Shown: positions 9,087 through 19,884 of the stretch, piece by piece
How the letters are laid out: every line of letters begins with the position of its first letter
Position numbering within the stretch: the stretch's first letter is position 1
Source of the DNA: Paraburkholderia nodosa
GTDB taxonomy: Bacteria; Pseudomonadota; Gammaproteobacteria; Burkholderiales; Burkholderiaceae
Direction of reading: 5' to 3'
NCBI RefSeq assembly: GCF_001718195.1
Contig: NZ_MCNV01000003.1
Location: 248,001-312,000 of the forward strand
DNA length: 64,000 nt
Made by a program: the position numbers and the translations under genes
Notes under the pieces: generated by a model
The model's database searches: none
Seen by the model: only the letters and a program-made list of their open reading frames with translations
What the model was told of the DNA's origin: nothing

Positions 9087-9111
9087 AAAACGCCGGCGAC
9101 CATCGCCGGCG
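9087..9111 (-). terminator. Terminator after hldD
   Basis: A perfect 9-bp stem (CGCCGGCGA, 9091-9099, with 9103-9111) and a 3-nt loop, followed on the minus strand by TTTT. The short U-run makes it weaker than the others in this window. It lies between hldD and the comEA-like gene. Confidence 0.6.
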
Positions 9112-9145
9112 AGGAGAGTCCAGTTTATGAAGTCAGGGCTTCGCG

Positions 9146-10138
9146 TTACACCTGGCCAGAAAGCCAACGTACGTAACGATCCACGCCTTCCTGCACCGTC
9201 AGGAACGGCGCGTCGTAGCCCGCTGCGCGCAGCTTCGACTGGTCCGCCTGCGTGAAGCACTGATACTTGCCGCGCAGCGCATCCGGGAACGGGATGTACT
9301 CGATCAGCCCTTCCTTGACCTGCTCCGCGAGCGAGAGCGCGGGCTTGCCTTCCATCGCACGCAGCGTGTTCACCACGGTCGTGGCGATGTCGTTGAACGG
9401 CTGGGCACGGCCGCTGCCCAGATTGAAGATGCCCGTCTTCTCCGGATGATCGAAGAAGAACAGGTTCACCTTCACCACGTCCTCGACCGAGACGAAGTCG
9501 CGCGTCTGCTCGCCCGGCGCATAGCCGTTGTATTCGCCGAACAGCTTCACGCGGCCTTCGGCGCGGAACTGGTTGAAGTTGTGGAACGCAACCGACGCCA
9601 TGCGCGCCTTGTGCGTTTCGCGCGCACCGTACACGTTGAAGTAGCGAAAGCCCGCAATCTGGCTTTGCGCCGTGGGCAGCACGCGGCGGATCACCTGGTC
9701 GAACAGGAACTTCGAATAGCCGTACACGTTCAGCGGCGCTTCCACTTCGCGCTCTTCGACGAAGCGCGTCGAGCCGCCGTAAATCGCCGCCGACGACGCA
9801 TACAGAAACTGCACGCGCTGCGCGAGGCACGTGTCGAGCACGGCGCGGCTATAGCGGAAGTTGTTGTCCATCATGTAGCGGCCGTCGGTTTCCATCGTGT
9901 CCGAACAGGCGCCTTCGTGGAACACCGCGCGCACGTCGCCGAAATCGCCGCGCGCAAAGCGCTCGACGAACTCGGTCTTGTCGATGTAGTCGTCGATCTC
10001 GCAATCGACGAGATTCCTGAACTTGTCCGCGCGGGTGAGATTGTCGACGGCGATGATGCGGTCTTCGCCGCGTTCGTTCAGCGCCTTGACGATGTTGCTG
10101 CCGATGAAGCCGGCCGCGCCGGTGACGATGAGGGTCAT
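9146..10138 (-). CDS. hldD: ADP-L-glycero-D-manno-heptose 6-epimerase
   Basis: A 330-residue short-chain dehydrogenase/reductase that epimerises ADP-D-glycero-D-manno-heptose to the L-glycero form used in the LPS inner core. The NADP-binding GAAGFIGSN is at 7-15 and the catalytic Tyr139-x3-Lys143 is in [20 protein letters not shown] and [12 protein letters not shown] are HldD family signatures. It follows hldA by 105 bp in the same direction, downstream of ugd and lapB, forming an LPS-related run. Confidence 0.96.
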   Translation of the reverse strand: MTLIVTGAAGFIGSNIVKALNERGEDRIIAVDNLTRADKFRNLVDCEIDDYIDKTEFVERFARGDFGDVRAVFHEGACSDTMETDGRYMMDNNFRYSRAVLDTCLAQRVQFLYASSAAIYGGSTRFVEEREVEAPLNVYGYSKFLFDQVIRRVLPTAQSQIAGFRYFNVYGARETHKARMASVAFHNFNQFRAEGRVKLFGEYNGYAPGEQTRDFVSVEDVVKVNLFFFDHPEKTGIFNLGSGRAQPFNDIATTVVNTLRAMEGKPALSLAEQVKEGLIEYIPFPDALRGKYQCFTQADQSKLRAAGYDAPFLTVQEGVDRYVRWLSGQV

Positions 10139-10243
10139 GATAGGTCTGCGGTGACGAGGTTCACGCGAGGTTGATGGCCCGCCGAAAAAACGCTGCGGAA
10201 ATTCCGGCCGGGGTGCGAGCGCTGCACGCTCGCATGCGCAACA

Positions 10244-11248
10244 TTATTGAAAGAGTTCGTCGTAGTCGACGGTGGCCGTGCCGAGCTTGCCGACCACGAT
10301 GCCGGCCGCGCGATTCGCGAGCGCGACGCCTTCGACGAGCGGCAATCCCGCGCCCAGCATGACCGCGACGGTCGCGATCACCGTGTCGCCGGCGCCCGAG
10401 ACATCATACACTTCGCGCGCATCGGCCGCCGCGTGCAGCGCGCCGTCATCGGAAAAGAGCGTCATACCCTCTTCCGAGCGCGTGAGCAGGAGCGCATCGA
10501 ACTGCAGTTCGTGGCGCAGCTTCGTCACGCGCGCGTGCAGGTCCTCCTCGGTCTTCCACGTGCCCACCACTTCGCGCAGCTCCGCGCGGTTCGGCGTGAT
10601 GAGGCTCGCGCCGCGATAGCGCTCCCAGTCGTCGCCCTTCGGATCGACGAGCACCGCCTTGCCCGCGGCGCGCGCCTTCGCGATCATCTGCGTGACATGC
10701 GTGAGCCCACCCTTCGCGTAGTCGGAGAGCAGAATCACGTCGTGCGTGGGCAGCAGCGCGTCGAAACGCGCGAGGCCGGCGAGCAGGATCTCGTGCGCGG
10801 GCGTGTTTTCGAAGTCCACGCGCAACAACTGTTGCTGGCGCGACAGCACGCGCAGCTTGATGGTGGTCGGCAACGCGGGATCGCGCTCGAGATACGCGTT
10901 CACGTTGCTTTCGTCGAGCAGCTCGACGATACGCTCGCCGGGTTCGTCATGGCCCACCACGCACAGGAGGCCCGCGTGAGCGCCGAGCGCCGCCGCGTTG
11001 CGCGCGACGTTCGCGGCGCCACCCAAACGGTCTTCCTTGCGCTGCACATGCACGACCGGCACCGGCGCTTCCGGCGAGATGCGGTTGACGTCGCCGAACC
11101 AGTAGCGGTCGAGCATGACGTCGCCCACCACCAGCACGCGCGAGGTCGCGAGCTTCTCGCGCGGCACGACGCGCACTTCCGGCGCGATGGCAGCAGCAAG
11201 CGCGGCGACGGGCGCGGCTTCAGGCTGCGGAGTTTGCGAGATTGACAT
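10244..11248 (-). CDS. hldA: D-glycero-beta-D-manno-heptose-7-phosphate kinase (HldE N-terminal-type, stand-alone)
   Basis: A 334-residue PfkB/ribokinase-family kinase that phosphorylates D-glycero-D-manno-heptose 7-phosphate at C1. It corresponds only to the first half of E. coli HldE; the adenylyltransferase half (HldC) is absent from the window, as is usual in Burkholderia where the functions are split. Visible motifs are the sugar-binding [27 protein letters not shown] start, GGAANVARN, and the catalytic base loop SGAGDTV. I use the ATG at 11248; a TTG at 11275 is in frame. The start overlaps the 3' end of ugd by 29 bp, suggesting coupled translation. Confidence 0.93.
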   Translation of the reverse strand: MSISQTPQPEAAPVAALAAAIAPEVRVVPREKLATSRVLVVGDVMLDRYWFGDVNRISPEAPVPVVHVQRKEDRLGGAANVARNAAALGAHAGLLCVVGHDEPGERIVELLDESNVNAYLERDPALPTTIKLRVLSRQQQLLRVDFENTPAHEILLAGLARFDALLPTHDVILLSDYAKGGLTHVTQMIAKARAAGKAVLVDPKGDDWERYRGASLITPNRAELREVVGTWKTEEDLHARVTKLRHELQFDALLLTRSEEGMTLFSDDGALHAAADAREVYDVSGAGDTVIATVAVMLGAGLPLVEGVALANRAAGIVVGKLGTATVDYDELFQ

Positions 11249-12617
11249 GGGGCCGCCCAATCGAATGATAGTCAATGCCGAGCTCGGCCATGGCGTCGGG
11301 CTCGTAGAGGTTGCGTCCGTCGAAGATACGCGGTGCCTTGAGCACCTTCTTCAAATGCGCGAAATCGGGCGCCTTGAAGGCGGTCCATTCGGTGACGATC
11401 ACGAGCGCGTCGGCACCCGTGAGCGCGTCGTCCTGGCTCGATGCGAACGTCAGGCGCGCGTGCTGCTCAGGCGCGTGTGCGAGATCGAGCGCGAACACGC
11501 GCTGCGCCTCTTCGGCTGCGACCGGGTCCCACGCCGCCACCGTGGCCCCGCGCGAGAGCAGGTCGGCGATCAGACGGCGGCTCGGCGCTTCGCGCATGTC
11601 GTCGGTGTTCGGCTTGAACGCGAGGCCCCACACGGCGAAGTGCTTGCCGGTGAGGTCGTCGCCGCACACGCTGGCGATCTTCTTCACGAGCACTTCCTTC
11701 TGGCCGTGATTGACCTCCTCGACGGCTTCGAGCACGCGCAGGTTCTGGCCCGACTCGGCGGCCGTGCGGATCAGCGCCTGCACGTCCTTCGGGAAGCACG
11801 AGCCGCCATAGCCGCAGCCGGCATAGAGGAAGTGATAGCCGATGCGCGGATCGGAGCCGATGCCGCGGCGCACCGACTCGATGTCGGCGCCCACGCGGTC
11901 GGCGAGATTCGCCATCTCGTTCATGAACGAGATGCGCGTCGCGAGCATGGCGTTGGCCGCGTACTTCGTGAATTCGGCGGAGCGCACGTCCATGTAGATC
12001 GTGCGTTCGTGATTGCGGTTGAACGGCGCGTAGAGGCGCTTCATCTTCTCGCGCGCCACGGTGCCGTTCTCGTCCTCGTCGAGACCGATGATGATGCGGT
12101 CCGGACGCATGAAGTCGTCCACCGCCGCGCCCTCTTTCAGAAACTCGGGGTTCGAGACGACCGAGAAGCGGTGATCCACGCTATGCGAGAGGCCGCGCTT
12201 CGCCAGTTCTTCGGCCAGCACGCCGTGCACGCGCTGCGCCGTGCCGACCGGCACCGTCGACTTGTCGACGACCACCTTGAAGCCGTTCATGTGACGGCCG
12301 ATGCTGCGCGCCGCCTCGAGTACGTACTGGAGATCGGCCGAGCCGTCTTCGTCGGGCGGCGTGCCCACGGCGATGAACTGCACCTCGCCGTGCTCGACGC
12401 TCGCCGCGATGTCGGTGGAAAAGGTAATGCGCCCGGCCGCGCGGTTGCGCGCGATGAGTTCGAGCAGGCCCGGCTCGTGAATCGGGACGCCGCCGCCATT
12501 CAGGATATCGATCTTGCGCGGATCGACATCGAGGCAAAACACGTCGTGGCCGATTTCGGCAAGACACGCACCGGTGACGAGGCCGACGTAGCCGGTACCG
12601 ACAATGGTGATCTTCAT
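11220..12617 (-). CDS. ugd: UDP-glucose 6-dehydrogenase
   Basis: A 465-residue NAD-dependent enzyme that oxidises UDP-glucose to UDP-glucuronate, precursor of capsule sugars and of the L-Ara4N lipid A modification needed by Burkholderia. The Rossmann motif [10 protein letters not shown] is at 7-16 and the catalytic Cys274 is in [17 protein letters not shown] and a helical linker before SNPEFLKEG are also typical. It sits between lapB and hldA on the same strand with an overlap into hldA. Confidence 0.96.
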   Translation of the reverse strand: MKITIVGTGYVGLVTGACLAEIGHDVFCLDVDPRKIDILNGGGVPIHEPGLLELIARNRAAGRITFSTDIAASVEHGEVQFIAVGTPPDEDGSADLQYVLEAARSIGRHMNGFKVVVDKSTVPVGTAQRVHGVLAEELAKRGLSHSVDHRFSVVSNPEFLKEGAAVDDFMRPDRIIIGLDEDENGTVAREKMKRLYAPFNRNHERTIYMDVRSAEFTKYAANAMLATRISFMNEMANLADRVGADIESVRRGIGSDPRIGYHFLYAGCGYGGSCFPKDVQALIRTAAESGQNLRVLEAVEEVNHGQKEVLVKKIASVCGDDLTGKHFAVWGLAFKPNTDDMREAPSRRLIADLLSRGATVAAWDPVAAEEAQRVFALDLAHAPEQHARLTFASSQDDALTGADALVIVTEWTAFKAPDFAHLKKVLKAPRIFDGRNLYEPDAMAELGIDYHSIGRPHVNLANSAA

Positions 12618-12702
12618 AGGCGCTCCGGTGACAGATGCGGATGTTGGAATGATTGTGGGCGCGGCCGGCTGGTGCCGGGCTGGGCACGCGCGCCCTTAAG
12701 GC

Positions 12703-13878
12703 TCAGCTCGACGCGGGAACCGGCTCGACACGGCGCGGCGCATAGGTTTCCCAGCCGCTGCAGCCCGGACACTGCCAGTAGAACAGGCGCGCCCGGAATC
12801 CGCAGTTCTGGCAGGTGTAGCGAGGCAGGTTCTTGGTGCGCTGCTGGAGCAGCTTGCGCATCAGCTCGAGTTCGCTGCGGCGCGGCTCTTCGGCCGTGGC
12901 CTGCTGCGCTTCGAGCAGGCGCGCCATGCCGGCGAGGTTCGGCGACTTCTGCATCTGCGTGCGGGCGAGCGCGTGCGCCGCATCGGGGCCGCGCAGCGCG
13001 GCGACATACTTGTAGGCGACGTCGAGCAGATCGTTCGACGGATACGCGTCGACCCACGTCGTGAGCAATTGTGCGCCCTCTTCGGCGCGGCCGAGGGTCT
13101 CGTAGGCCTTCATGACCTTTTCGGCGACGAGCGGCAGATAAGCGGGGTTTTGCGCTTCGACATCGCGCCAGTGGCCAAGCGCAGTCTCGCAATCGCCGCT
13201 TGCCGCATCGACGTCGCCTGCGAGGATCGTCGCGCGCACGTTCTGCGAATTGGCCTTGAGCGCGAGCGCCAGTTGACGGCGCGCTTCGTCGGGCTTTTTC
13301 TGCTGGAGCGCTTCCTGCGCGAGTTCGCAGTGGAACTGGGCGATCTCGAGGTCGAGCGACGCCGCGCCCATCGTTTCGAGATGACGTGCCGTGTCGATGC
13401 AGCGGTTCCAGTCCTTCTCGATCTCGTAGATCGCGAGCAGTGCACGCTGAGCGCCGAGCGCGAAGTCGCCCGACTTGAGCTTGCCGAAGGTCTCTTCTGC
13501 GCGGTCGAGCATGCCGGCCTTCAGAAAATCCTGGCCGAGTTCATAGAGCGCGTGGTCGCGCTCGTTCACGGGCAGGTCGGAACGCGAAAGCAGATTCTGA
13601 TGCACGCGGATCGCGCGGTCGGTCTCGCCGCGGCGGCGAAACAGATTGCCGAGCGCGAAGTGCAGCTCGACGGTTTCGGGGTCGAGCTTGGCGACCTCGA
13701 TGAACGCGTCGATGGCCTTGTCCGGCTGCTCGTTGAGCAGAAAATTCAGGCCGCGAAAATACGAGCGCGGCAGGTTGGCGCTTTCGGAAAGCAGTGCCTT
13801 CAGGTCGTAGCGCGACGCCATCCAGCCGAGCGCGAAAGCCACGGGAATGACGAGGAGCCACCAAAAATCGAGATCCAT
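12703..13878 (-). CDS. lapB: Lipopolysaccharide assembly protein LapB (YciM)
   Basis: A 391-residue inner-membrane-anchored TPR protein that in E. coli promotes FtsH-dependent degradation of LpxC and so balances LPS and phospholipid synthesis. Residues 1-20 form the single transmembrane helix (WWLLVIPVAFALGWMASRYD), followed by tandem TPRs. The C-terminus has a rubredoxin-like zinc ribbon with Cys356, Cys359, Cys370 and Cys373 (CQNCGF and CPGCSGW). It follows lapA by 64 bp, the conserved lapAB pair. Confidence 0.95.
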   Translation of the reverse strand: MDLDFWWLLVIPVAFALGWMASRYDLKALLSESANLPRSYFRGLNFLLNEQPDKAIDAFIEVAKLDPETVELHFALGNLFRRRGETDRAIRVHQNLLSRSDLPVNERDHALYELGQDFLKAGMLDRAEETFGKLKSGDFALGAQRALLAIYEIEKDWNRCIDTARHLETMGAASLDLEIAQFHCELAQEALQQKKPDEARRQLALALKANSQNVRATILAGDVDAASGDCETALGHWRDVEAQNPAYLPLVAEKVMKAYETLGRAEEGAQLLTTWVDAYPSNDLLDVAYKYVAALRGPDAAHALARTQMQKSPNLAGMARLLEAQQATAEEPRRSELELMRKLLQQRTKNLPRYTCQNCGFRARLFYWQCPGCSGWETYAPRRVEPVPASS

Positions 13879-13942
13879 GCGAGCGATGGTATGAGCGGAA
13901 AATCAGCCGCACGCGCTCAGGCGCGCGGCACGGCAATACAAA

Positions 13943-14236
13943 TCAGATAAGCGGCGGCAGCGGCGGCTCGACGCTCGGCGTGGGCGTTTCACGCGCCACC
14001 CGCAAGTCGCGCTTGAGGCGGCCGTTTTCCATGCGCAGCCGGAACACGCCGGGCAGCGCGGAAAGCAGCCCCGCCAGCAGCCCCACGACAAAAAACGCGA
14101 GGCCGATCAGGATCAGCGGGGCCTGCCACGAATATCCGGCCAGAAAGTTCAGCGTCGCGGTTTGCGTGTTGGCGAGCGCAAGGACGAGCAGCAGTACGAA
14201 CACCAGCACACGGATCACCCAGGCGATCAATCTCAT
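13943..14236 (-). CDS. lapA: Lipopolysaccharide assembly protein LapA (DUF1049)
   Basis: A 97-residue membrane protein with two hydrophobic helices (about residues 4-22 and 40-63) and a basic cytoplasmic tail (RLRMENGRLKRDLRVARE). This is the LapA/YciS topology, the partner of LapB in controlling LPS synthesis. The ATG at 14236 is chosen because the first helix begins at once; GAGAA lies 7 nt upstream. The reading frame is open further upstream but that part has no coding look. Confidence 0.9.
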   Translation of the reverse strand: MRLIAWVIRVLVFVLLLVLALANTQTATLNFLAGYSWQAPLILIGLAFFVVGLLAGLLSALPGVFRLRMENGRLKRDLRVARETPTPSVEPPLPPLI

Positions 14237-14417
14237 TGAAGGATTCTCTTGGCAGTTGAGAAAGGCGCCGGCACGGCGGACATGCTGCGCCGCAGCACAA
14301 GCCGCGCCGAAGTGTCCCGTATTGTAATTGAACGGCTCGCGGGCCGACACGTGTGAGCGAGCACTGAGCCAGGCAACCTGGCTTGCCGGAACTAACCGCG
14401 TCGAAAAGGCGCAGACG

Positions 14418-14455
14418 AAAAAAAAGCGCCGGGGTTGTTCACCCCAGCGCTTTTT
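14418..14455 (-). terminator. Terminator between ihfB and lapA
   Basis: A strong hairpin (GCGC-x-GGGGT pairing with ACCCC-x-GCGC, 14426-14450) flanked by A and T runs. On the minus strand eight or more T follow, so it should end the rpsA-ihfB transcript. The opposite side also has five T. It implies that lapAB either has its own promoter in the ~180 bp downstream or depends on read-through. Confidence 0.85.
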
Positions 14456-14530
14456 ACCGGTCCATGCATTCTGGCCATCTGGCATTGACCGCCGACGACC
14501 GCAACCGCCCGATCGAAAACGATCCAACGC

Positions 14531-14854
14531 TTACAGGTCGTCGTCCGGCTCGTCCGCCTTCAGCGGCTCGCCCGAATTACGGTCGACGCGCTCGCGCAGT
14601 TCCTTGCCCGGCTTGAAGTGCGGCACGAACTTCTCAGGCACCAGCACCTTTTCACCCGACTTCGGATTGCGACCGACGCGCGACGGCCGACGATTCAGGC
14701 CGAAGCTGCCAAAGCCACGAATTTCGATGCGATGGCCCTTGGCAAGCGCCTCGGACATCGCATCGAGCATCGTCTTGACCGCGAAATCCGCGTCCTTGAG
14801 AACAAGTTGCGGAAATCGCGTAGCCAGCTGCGCGACCAATTCAGATTTGGTCAT
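14531..14854 (-). CDS. ihfB: Integration host factor beta subunit
   Basis: A 107-residue HU/IHF family protein. [37 protein letters not shown] and the proline-bearing beta-arm RNPKSGEKV identify the beta subunit, which with IhfA bends DNA sharply at specific sites. It is slightly longer than E. coli IhfB (94) because of an acidic C-terminal tail (EPDDDL). It follows rpsA by 25 bp, the conserved rpsA-ihfB arrangement. Confidence 0.96.
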   Translation of the reverse strand: MTKSELVAQLATRFPQLVLKDADFAVKTMLDAMSEALAKGHRIEIRGFGSFGLNRRPSRVGRNPKSGEKVLVPEKFVPHFKPGKELRERVDRNSGEPLKADEPDDDL

Positions 14855-14879
14855 ACTTCAGCTTGCCCCCGTTTGAGGC

Positions 14880-16592
14880 TTACTGGTTCTGGCCGTCGAG
14901 CTTGGCCTTGAGCAGCGCGCCGAGGTTGGTCGTGCCGGTGGCAGCCTGACCCGAATCAGCCGACATGGTGCGCAGGGCTTCCTGCGTTTCAGCCGAGTCC
15001 TTCGCCTTGATCGACAGGTTGATGCCACGCGACTTGCGATCGATGTTGATGATCATCGCGTTGACCTTGTCGCCTTCTTTCAGCACGTTGCGAGCATCTT
15101 CCACGCGGTCTTGCGCGATTTCCGAAGCACGCAGGTAGCCTTCGACGTCGGCGTTCAGCGTCACGACTGCGCCCTTGGCGTCAACCGACTTGACCACGCC
15201 GTCGACGATCGAACCCTTGTCGTTGACAGCAACGAAGTTGCTGAACGGGTCGCCTTCGAGCTGCTTGATGCCGAGCGAAATGCGTTCCTTCTCGACGTCG
15301 ATGCCCAGAACCACGGCTTCGACTTCGTCGCCCTTCTTGTACTTGCGAACGGCTTCTTCGCCAGCTTCCGACCACGACAGGTCCGAAAGGTGAACCAGAC
15401 CGTCGATGCCGCCAGGCAGACCGATGAACACGCCGAAGTCGGTGATCGACTTGATCGCGCCCTGGAGCTTGTCGCCCTTCTTGAAGTTGCGGCTGAAGTC
15501 ATCCCACGGATTCGGCTTGCACTGCTTCATGCCGAGCGAGATGCGGCGGCGGTCTTCGTCGATCTCGAGGACCATGACTTCGACTTCGTCGCCCAGCTGG
15601 ACAACCTTCGACGGAGCAACGTTCTTGTTGGTCCAGTCCATTTCCGACACGTGAACCAGGCCTTCGATGCCCGATTCGACTTCGACGAACGCACCGTAGT
15701 CGGTGATGTTCGTGACCTTGCCGAACAGACGCGTGCCCGACGGGTAACGGCGCGAGATGCCTTCCCACGGATCGTCGCCCAGTTGCTTGATACCGAGCGA
15801 AACGCGGTTCTTTTCCTGGTCGAACTTGAGGATCTTCGCGGTGACTTCCTGGCCAACCGAGAGAACTTCGCTCGGGTGACGCACGCGACGCCATGCGATG
15901 TCGGTGATGTGCAGCAGGCCGTCGATGCCGCCGAGGTCCACGAACGCGCCGTAGTCGGTGATGTTCTTGACCACGCCGTTGACGATCGCGCCTTCCTTGA
16001 GCGTTTCGAGCAGCTTTGCGCGCTCTTCGCCTTGCGTGGCTTCGATCACTGCGCGGCGCGACAGCACGACGTTGTTACGCTTGCGGTCGAGCTTGATGAC
16101 GCGGAATTCGAGGGTCTTGCCTTCGTACGGCGTCGTGTCCTTGACCGGACGCGTGTCGACGAGCGAACCCGGCAGGAACGCGCGGATGCCGTTGACCATG
16201 ACGGTCATGCCGCCCTTGACCTTGCCCGTGATCGTGCCGGTCACGAGTTCGTTGTTGTCGAGAGCCTTTTCCAGCGACAGCCACGAAGCGAGACGCTTCG
16301 CCTTGTCGCGCGACAGGATGGTGTCGCCGTAGCCGTTTTCCAGCGCGTCGATCGCGACGGAAACGAAATCACCCGCCTGCACTTCCACTTCACCCGCGTC
16401 GTTCAGGAATTCTTCGAGCGGAATATAGGCTTCGGACTTGAGACCAGCATTGACGACCACGAAGTTGTGGTCGACGCGCACGACTTCGGCGGAAATCACT
16501 TCGCCGGCGCGCATGTCCTGGCGGGTCAGCGACTCTTCGAACAGAGCCGCGAAAGATTCGGTATTCGGGGTGGAGGTTTGCAGGTCGGACAT
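14880..16592 (-). CDS. rpsA: 30S ribosomal protein S1
   Basis: A 570-residue S1 protein, which recruits mRNA to the 30S subunit. Six S1 (OB-fold) repeats can be followed; repeats 3-6 carry [24 protein letters not shown] cores, for example [18 protein letters not shown] and [18 protein letters not shown]. The C-terminus is [11 protein letters not shown]. The start [10 protein letters not shown] at 16592 is the family start in Burkholderia. An ATG at 16610 with a better GAGG is also in frame, so the exact start is uncertain by 6 residues. A poor Shine-Dalgarno is normal for rpsA. The 206-bp leader is structured. Confidence 0.96.
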   Translation of the reverse strand: MSDLQTSTPNTESFAALFEESLTRQDMRAGEVISAEVVRVDHNFVVVNAGLKSEAYIPLEEFLNDAGEVEVQAGDFVSVAIDALENGYGDTILSRDKAKRLASWLSLEKALDNNELVTGTITGKVKGGMTVMVNGIRAFLPGSLVDTRPVKDTTPYEGKTLEFRVIKLDRKRNNVVLSRRAVIEATQGEERAKLLETLKEGAIVNGVVKNITDYGAFVDLGGIDGLLHITDIAWRRVRHPSEVLSVGQEVTAKILKFDQEKNRVSLGIKQLGDDPWEGISRRYPSGTRLFGKVTNITDYGAFVEVESGIEGLVHVSEMDWTNKNVAPSKVVQLGDEVEVMVLEIDEDRRRISLGMKQCKPNPWDDFSRNFKKGDKLQGAIKSITDFGVFIGLPGGIDGLVHLSDLSWSEAGEEAVRKYKKGDEVEAVVLGIDVEKERISLGIKQLEGDPFSNFVAVNDKGSIVDGVVKSVDAKGAVVTLNADVEGYLRASEIAQDRVEDARNVLKEGDKVNAMIINIDRKSRGINLSIKAKDSAETQEALRTMSADSGQAATGTTNLGALLKAKLDGQNQ

Positions 16593-16699
16593 AAAAATCT
16601 GGATTTGCATGGTTTTCGCTACCTCGCCAGTCGGTCTTGACTGCCGGGCGTTGAGGCCGGAACACGATGCTCGCGGCGCAGATGCAAAAGCCATACGGG

Positions 16700-16768
16700 G
16701 TTAAAGGGTTTAACACACGCCCTGTTGCTTTCCAGGGCACCTACTCGTACTGCTTACTGCTTACTGCT
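16700..16768 (-). promoter_or_regulatory. Candidate structured rpsA leader with hairpins and a triple heptamer
   Basis: In the 206 bp between cmk and rpsA, on the minus strand, three features line up. Three perfect TACTGCT heptamers (plus-strand sense, 16748-16768) come first. A GCCCTG-(8)-CAGGGC hairpin follows (16719-16738), then a GTTAAA-GGG-TTTAAC dyad (16700-16714). They lie 108-176 bp upstream of the rpsA start. S1 autoregulates by binding its own structured leader in E. coli; an equivalent here is inference. Confidence 0.35.
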
Positions 16769-16798
16769 TTCTTTACTGCGCTTTGCCCCGTTCGCGGA

Positions 16799-17494
16799 TT
16801 ACCGTACGGGCCGCAGTTGGCTAGACTCCTGATACCACTGCACCACCTGTTCGACCGCCTGGTCGACGGAGAGCGCCGAAGTATCGAGAAGCTGCGCATC
16901 TGCTGCAGGCTTGAGCGGTGCGGCCGCGCGGTTACTGTCGCGCGCGTCGCGTCCACGCAAATCCCGAAGCAAGTCATCCATATTAGCAGAAAAACCTTTT
17001 TGGATCAATTGCTTATGCCGGCGGGCCGCACGGGCCTCCACGCTGGCCGTTAAAAACACCTTCAGAACGGCGTCCGGGAAGATCACGGTGCCCATGTCGC
17101 GGCCATCCGCAACGAGCCCGGGAAGCTTGCGAAACGCCCGCTGGCGCGCCACGAGCGCGGTGCGCACGGCCGGATGCGCAGCGATCATCGAGGCGCGGTT
17201 GCCCACTTCCTCGGCACGGATTTCGTTCGAAACGTCAACGCCATCGAGCTGCGCAAGCCCCTCGCGGAACGTGATATGGAGATCGTCGATCAGCTTCGCA
17301 AGGTTCTCGGCGTCGTCGGCCGCAATCGCGTAGCGCATGCTCGCGAGCGCCGCCAGGCGGTACAGCGCGCCACTGTCGAGCAGGTGAAAGCCGAGCTGCG
17401 CGGCGACCAGCGCGGCCACCGTGCCCTTGCCGGAAGCAGTCGGGCCGTCGATCGTGATGACGGGCGTCGGATAAAAGGGACGGGTCGATTTCAT
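16799..17494 (-). CDS. cmk: Cytidylate kinase
   Basis: A 231-residue (d)CMP kinase. The P-loop GPTASGKGT is at 17-25, [13 protein letters not shown] is the CMP-binding segment and RDARDSNR the LID/arginine finger region. It lies between aroA (28 bp gap) and rpsA, an order conserved across many proteobacteria. Confidence 0.96.
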   Translation of the reverse strand: MKSTRPFYPTPVITIDGPTASGKGTVAALVAAQLGFHLLDSGALYRLAALASMRYAIAADDAENLAKLIDDLHITFREGLAQLDGVDVSNEIRAEEVGNRASMIAAHPAVRTALVARQRAFRKLPGLVADGRDMGTVIFPDAVLKVFLTASVEARAARRHKQLIQKGFSANMDDLLRDLRGRDARDSNRAAAPLKPAADAQLLDTSALSVDQAVEQVVQWYQESSQLRPVR

Positions 17495-17522
17495 GCGGCA
17501 AAGGTACTCGGCTTCATTTGAA

Positions 17523-18827
17523 TCAAGGTTGCGCGAGCGCCAGGAAGCGCTCGAAGTAATCGGGGAACGTCTTGCCGACGCACTTCGGGTCGTTGATGCG
17601 CACCGGCACGCCGCCGAGGCTCACGAGCGAGAAGCACATCGCCATGCGGTGATCGTCGTAGGTGTCGATCGCGGCGTTCGGCGTGAGTTGCTCGGGCGGA
17701 CGCACGATCAGGTAATCGGGGCCCTCTTCCACGTTCGCGCCCACCTTGCGCAGTTCCGTGGCCATCGCGGCGATGCGGTCGGTTTCCTTCACGCGCCAGC
17801 TCGCGATGTTGCGTAGCGTAGTTGCGCCGTCGGCGAAGAGCGCCGCCACGGCGATCGTCATCGCTGCGTCGGGAATCAGGTTGAAGTCCATGTCGATGGG
17901 GTCGAGCTTGCCGTGATCGTTGCCGATCCCGCGCACCTCGATCCAGTCATCGGCGACCGTGACGTTCGCGCCCATGCGCATGAGCGCCGCGGCGAACGCA
18001 ACGTCGCCCTGGATACTCGATCGTCCCACGCCTTCCACACGCAGCGGGCCGCCGCCGATCGCGCCCGCGGCGAGAAAGTACGACGCGCTCGATGCATCGC
18101 CCTCGACCATGATCTTGCCCGGCGACTGGTAGCGCACGCCCGCCGGGATCTCGAAGCGGTGCCAGCCGTGGCGCTCGACCTTCACGCCGAAGCGCTCCAT
18201 CAGCTTGATCGTGATTTCGATGTAGGGCTTGGAGATCAGTTCGCCGTCCACTTCGACGATCGTCACGCCGTCCTTGGCGCGCACGAGCGGCAGCGTCATC
18301 AGAAGCGCCGTGAGGAACTGGCTCGACACATCGCCGCGCACGCGGATGGGCGCCTCGACCGAAACCGGCGCGGGGCGGATGCGCAGCGGCGGATAGCCTT
18401 CGTTTTCTTCGTAATCGATCTTCGCGCCGATCTGGCGCAGGCCGTCCACGAGGTCGCCGATGGGTCGCTCGTGCATGCGCGGTACGCCGTGAATGCGGTA
18501 GTCGCCGCCGTTCACCGCGAGCGCGGCCGTGAGCGGACGCACCGCCGTGCCTGCGTTGCCGAGGAAGAGATCCGCGCGCACCGCCTGGAACGCGCCGCGC
18601 GTGCCCTGCACGACGCAGGTGTCGTCCTCTCGTTTGAGCTTCACGCCGAGCTTTTCCAGTGCGTCGAGCATCACGCGCGTGTCGTCGGAGTCGAGCAGGT
18701 TCGTGATGGTCGTTTCGCCCTCGGCCAGCGCGGCGAGCAGCAGCACGCGGTTCGAGATGCTCTTCGAGCCGGGCAGACGGATCGTGCCGGACGCACGGGT
18801 GAACGGTCCGAGATCGAGGTGTTCCAT
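17523..18827 (-). CDS. aroA: 3-phosphoshikimate 1-carboxyvinyltransferase (EPSP synthase)
   Basis: A 434-residue enzyme of the shikimate pathway joining shikimate-3-phosphate and PEP. The PEP-binding [17 protein letters not shown] signature and the second signature around [19 protein letters not shown] are intact, as is the N-terminal [10 protein letters not shown]. The NAGTA loop is of the usual class I, glyphosate-sensitive type. It is preceded by tyrA (81 bp) and followed by cmk. Confidence 0.97.
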   Translation of the reverse strand: MEHLDLGPFTRASGTIRLPGSKSISNRVLLLAALAEGETTITNLLDSDDTRVMLDALEKLGVKLKREDDTCVVQGTRGAFQAVRADLFLGNAGTAVRPLTAALAVNGGDYRIHGVPRMHERPIGDLVDGLRQIGAKIDYEENEGYPPLRIRPAPVSVEAPIRVRGDVSSQFLTALLMTLPLVRAKDGVTIVEVDGELISKPYIEITIKLMERFGVKVERHGWHRFEIPAGVRYQSPGKIMVEGDASSASYFLAAGAIGGGPLRVEGVGRSSIQGDVAFAAALMRMGANVTVADDWIEVRGIGNDHGKLDPIDMDFNLIPDAAMTIAVAALFADGATTLRNIASWRVKETDRIAAMATELRKVGANVEEGPDYLIVRPPEQLTPNAAIDTYDDHRMAMCFSLVSLGGVPVRINDPKCVGKTFPDYFERFLALAQP

Positions 18828-18908
18828 GAGCGTGTCCTGAGAATGCCTGGTGTTACCTGAGGTTGCCTGGGTTGCGGCGCTCGCGCCGTCGGGCTGGGTC
18901 CTGCTTGC

Positions 18909-19853
18909 TTATTTGCCTGGTGCTGTATCGATGGCCGCCGCCGCGCCCTTGCCGCCGCGCTCCTGCCACGCCTCGCGCGCGGCGCGCGAACGCGCGAACA
19001 CGGTTTCGAGCGCTGCGCCGTCGCCGGCGTCGATGGCCGCGCGCAGCTTCGCCAGCACTTCAGTGTAGCCGTCGAGTTCGGCGAGCAGCGCGGCGCGGTT
19101 CGCGAGGCACACGTCGCGCCACATTTCGGGGCTCGACGCGGCAATGCGCGTGAAGTCGCGGAAACCGCCTGCCGCGAACGAAAATTTCAACTGGGCGTCG
19201 GGCGAAGCGAGAATCTGGTCGACGAGCGCAAACGACAACACATGCGGCAAGTGACTCACCGAAGCGAACACGCGATCGTGCTGCGCGGCCGGCATCTCGC
19301 CGATCAATGCGCCCGTGGCGCGCCACATCGCGGCGATGCGCTCGACCGATGCCGGCGCGTTTTCCGCGAGCGGGCACAGCACGACGTTGCGGCCGACGTA
19401 GAGATCGGGCAACGCGGCGTCGACGCCGCTCGATTCGCGCCCGGCGATGGGATGCCCCGGCACGAACTGGGCGATGCGCGCGCCGAGCGCGGCACGGGCC
19501 GCGGCGATCACGTCGCTCTTGGTGCTGCCGGCGTCGGTGACGATGGTTGCTTGCCCCAGGTGCGGCGCCATGCGCTCGAGCAGGGCCTGGGTTTGCGCAA
19601 CGGGAGCGGCGATCAGCACGATGTCGGCGCCATCGAGCGCGGCGGCGAGCGCCGCTTCGTCGTCGAGCGTCGCGGCGGCATCGATCACGCCCAGTTCGAG
19701 CGCGCGCGATACCGACTTTGCACTGCGGCCCACACCGATCACCTGCGCGCCTTCGCCGCCGTGCGAGCCTCGCTCGCGCAACGCGCGCGCGAGCGACCCG
19801 CCGATCAGGCCCACGCCGAAAATCACCAGTTTGTTAAACGAAAACGCACTCAC
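18909..19853 (-). CDS. tyrA: Prephenate dehydrogenase
   Basis: A 314-residue NAD(P)-dependent dehydrogenase that converts prephenate to 4-hydroxyphenylpyruvate for tyrosine synthesis. The Rossmann motif GVGLIGGSLARAL opens the protein; TDAGSTKSDV and GHPIAGRESSGVDAA are TyrA family signatures. It is a single-domain TyrA without chorismate mutase or ACT domain. The start is a GTG at 19853 with GGTGA 4 nt upstream (MSAFSFNKLVIFG); upstream in-frame codons run into hisC. It is separated from hisC by 31 bp. Confidence 0.93.
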   Translation of the reverse strand: MSAFSFNKLVIFGVGLIGGSLARALRERGSHGGEGAQVIGVGRSAKSVSRALELGVIDAAATLDDEAALAAALDGADIVLIAAPVAQTQALLERMAPHLGQATIVTDAGSTKSDVIAAARAALGARIAQFVPGHPIAGRESSGVDAALPDLYVGRNVVLCPLAENAPASVERIAAMWRATGALIGEMPAAQHDRVFASVSHLPHVLSFALVDQILASPDAQLKFSFAAGGFRDFTRIAASSPEMWRDVCLANRAALLAELDGYTEVLAKLRAAIDAGDGAALETVFARSRAAREAWQERGGKGAAAAIDTAPGK

Positions 19854-19884
19854 GACGTCACCGAAAAAAGTAAGGGTTGCGCGC

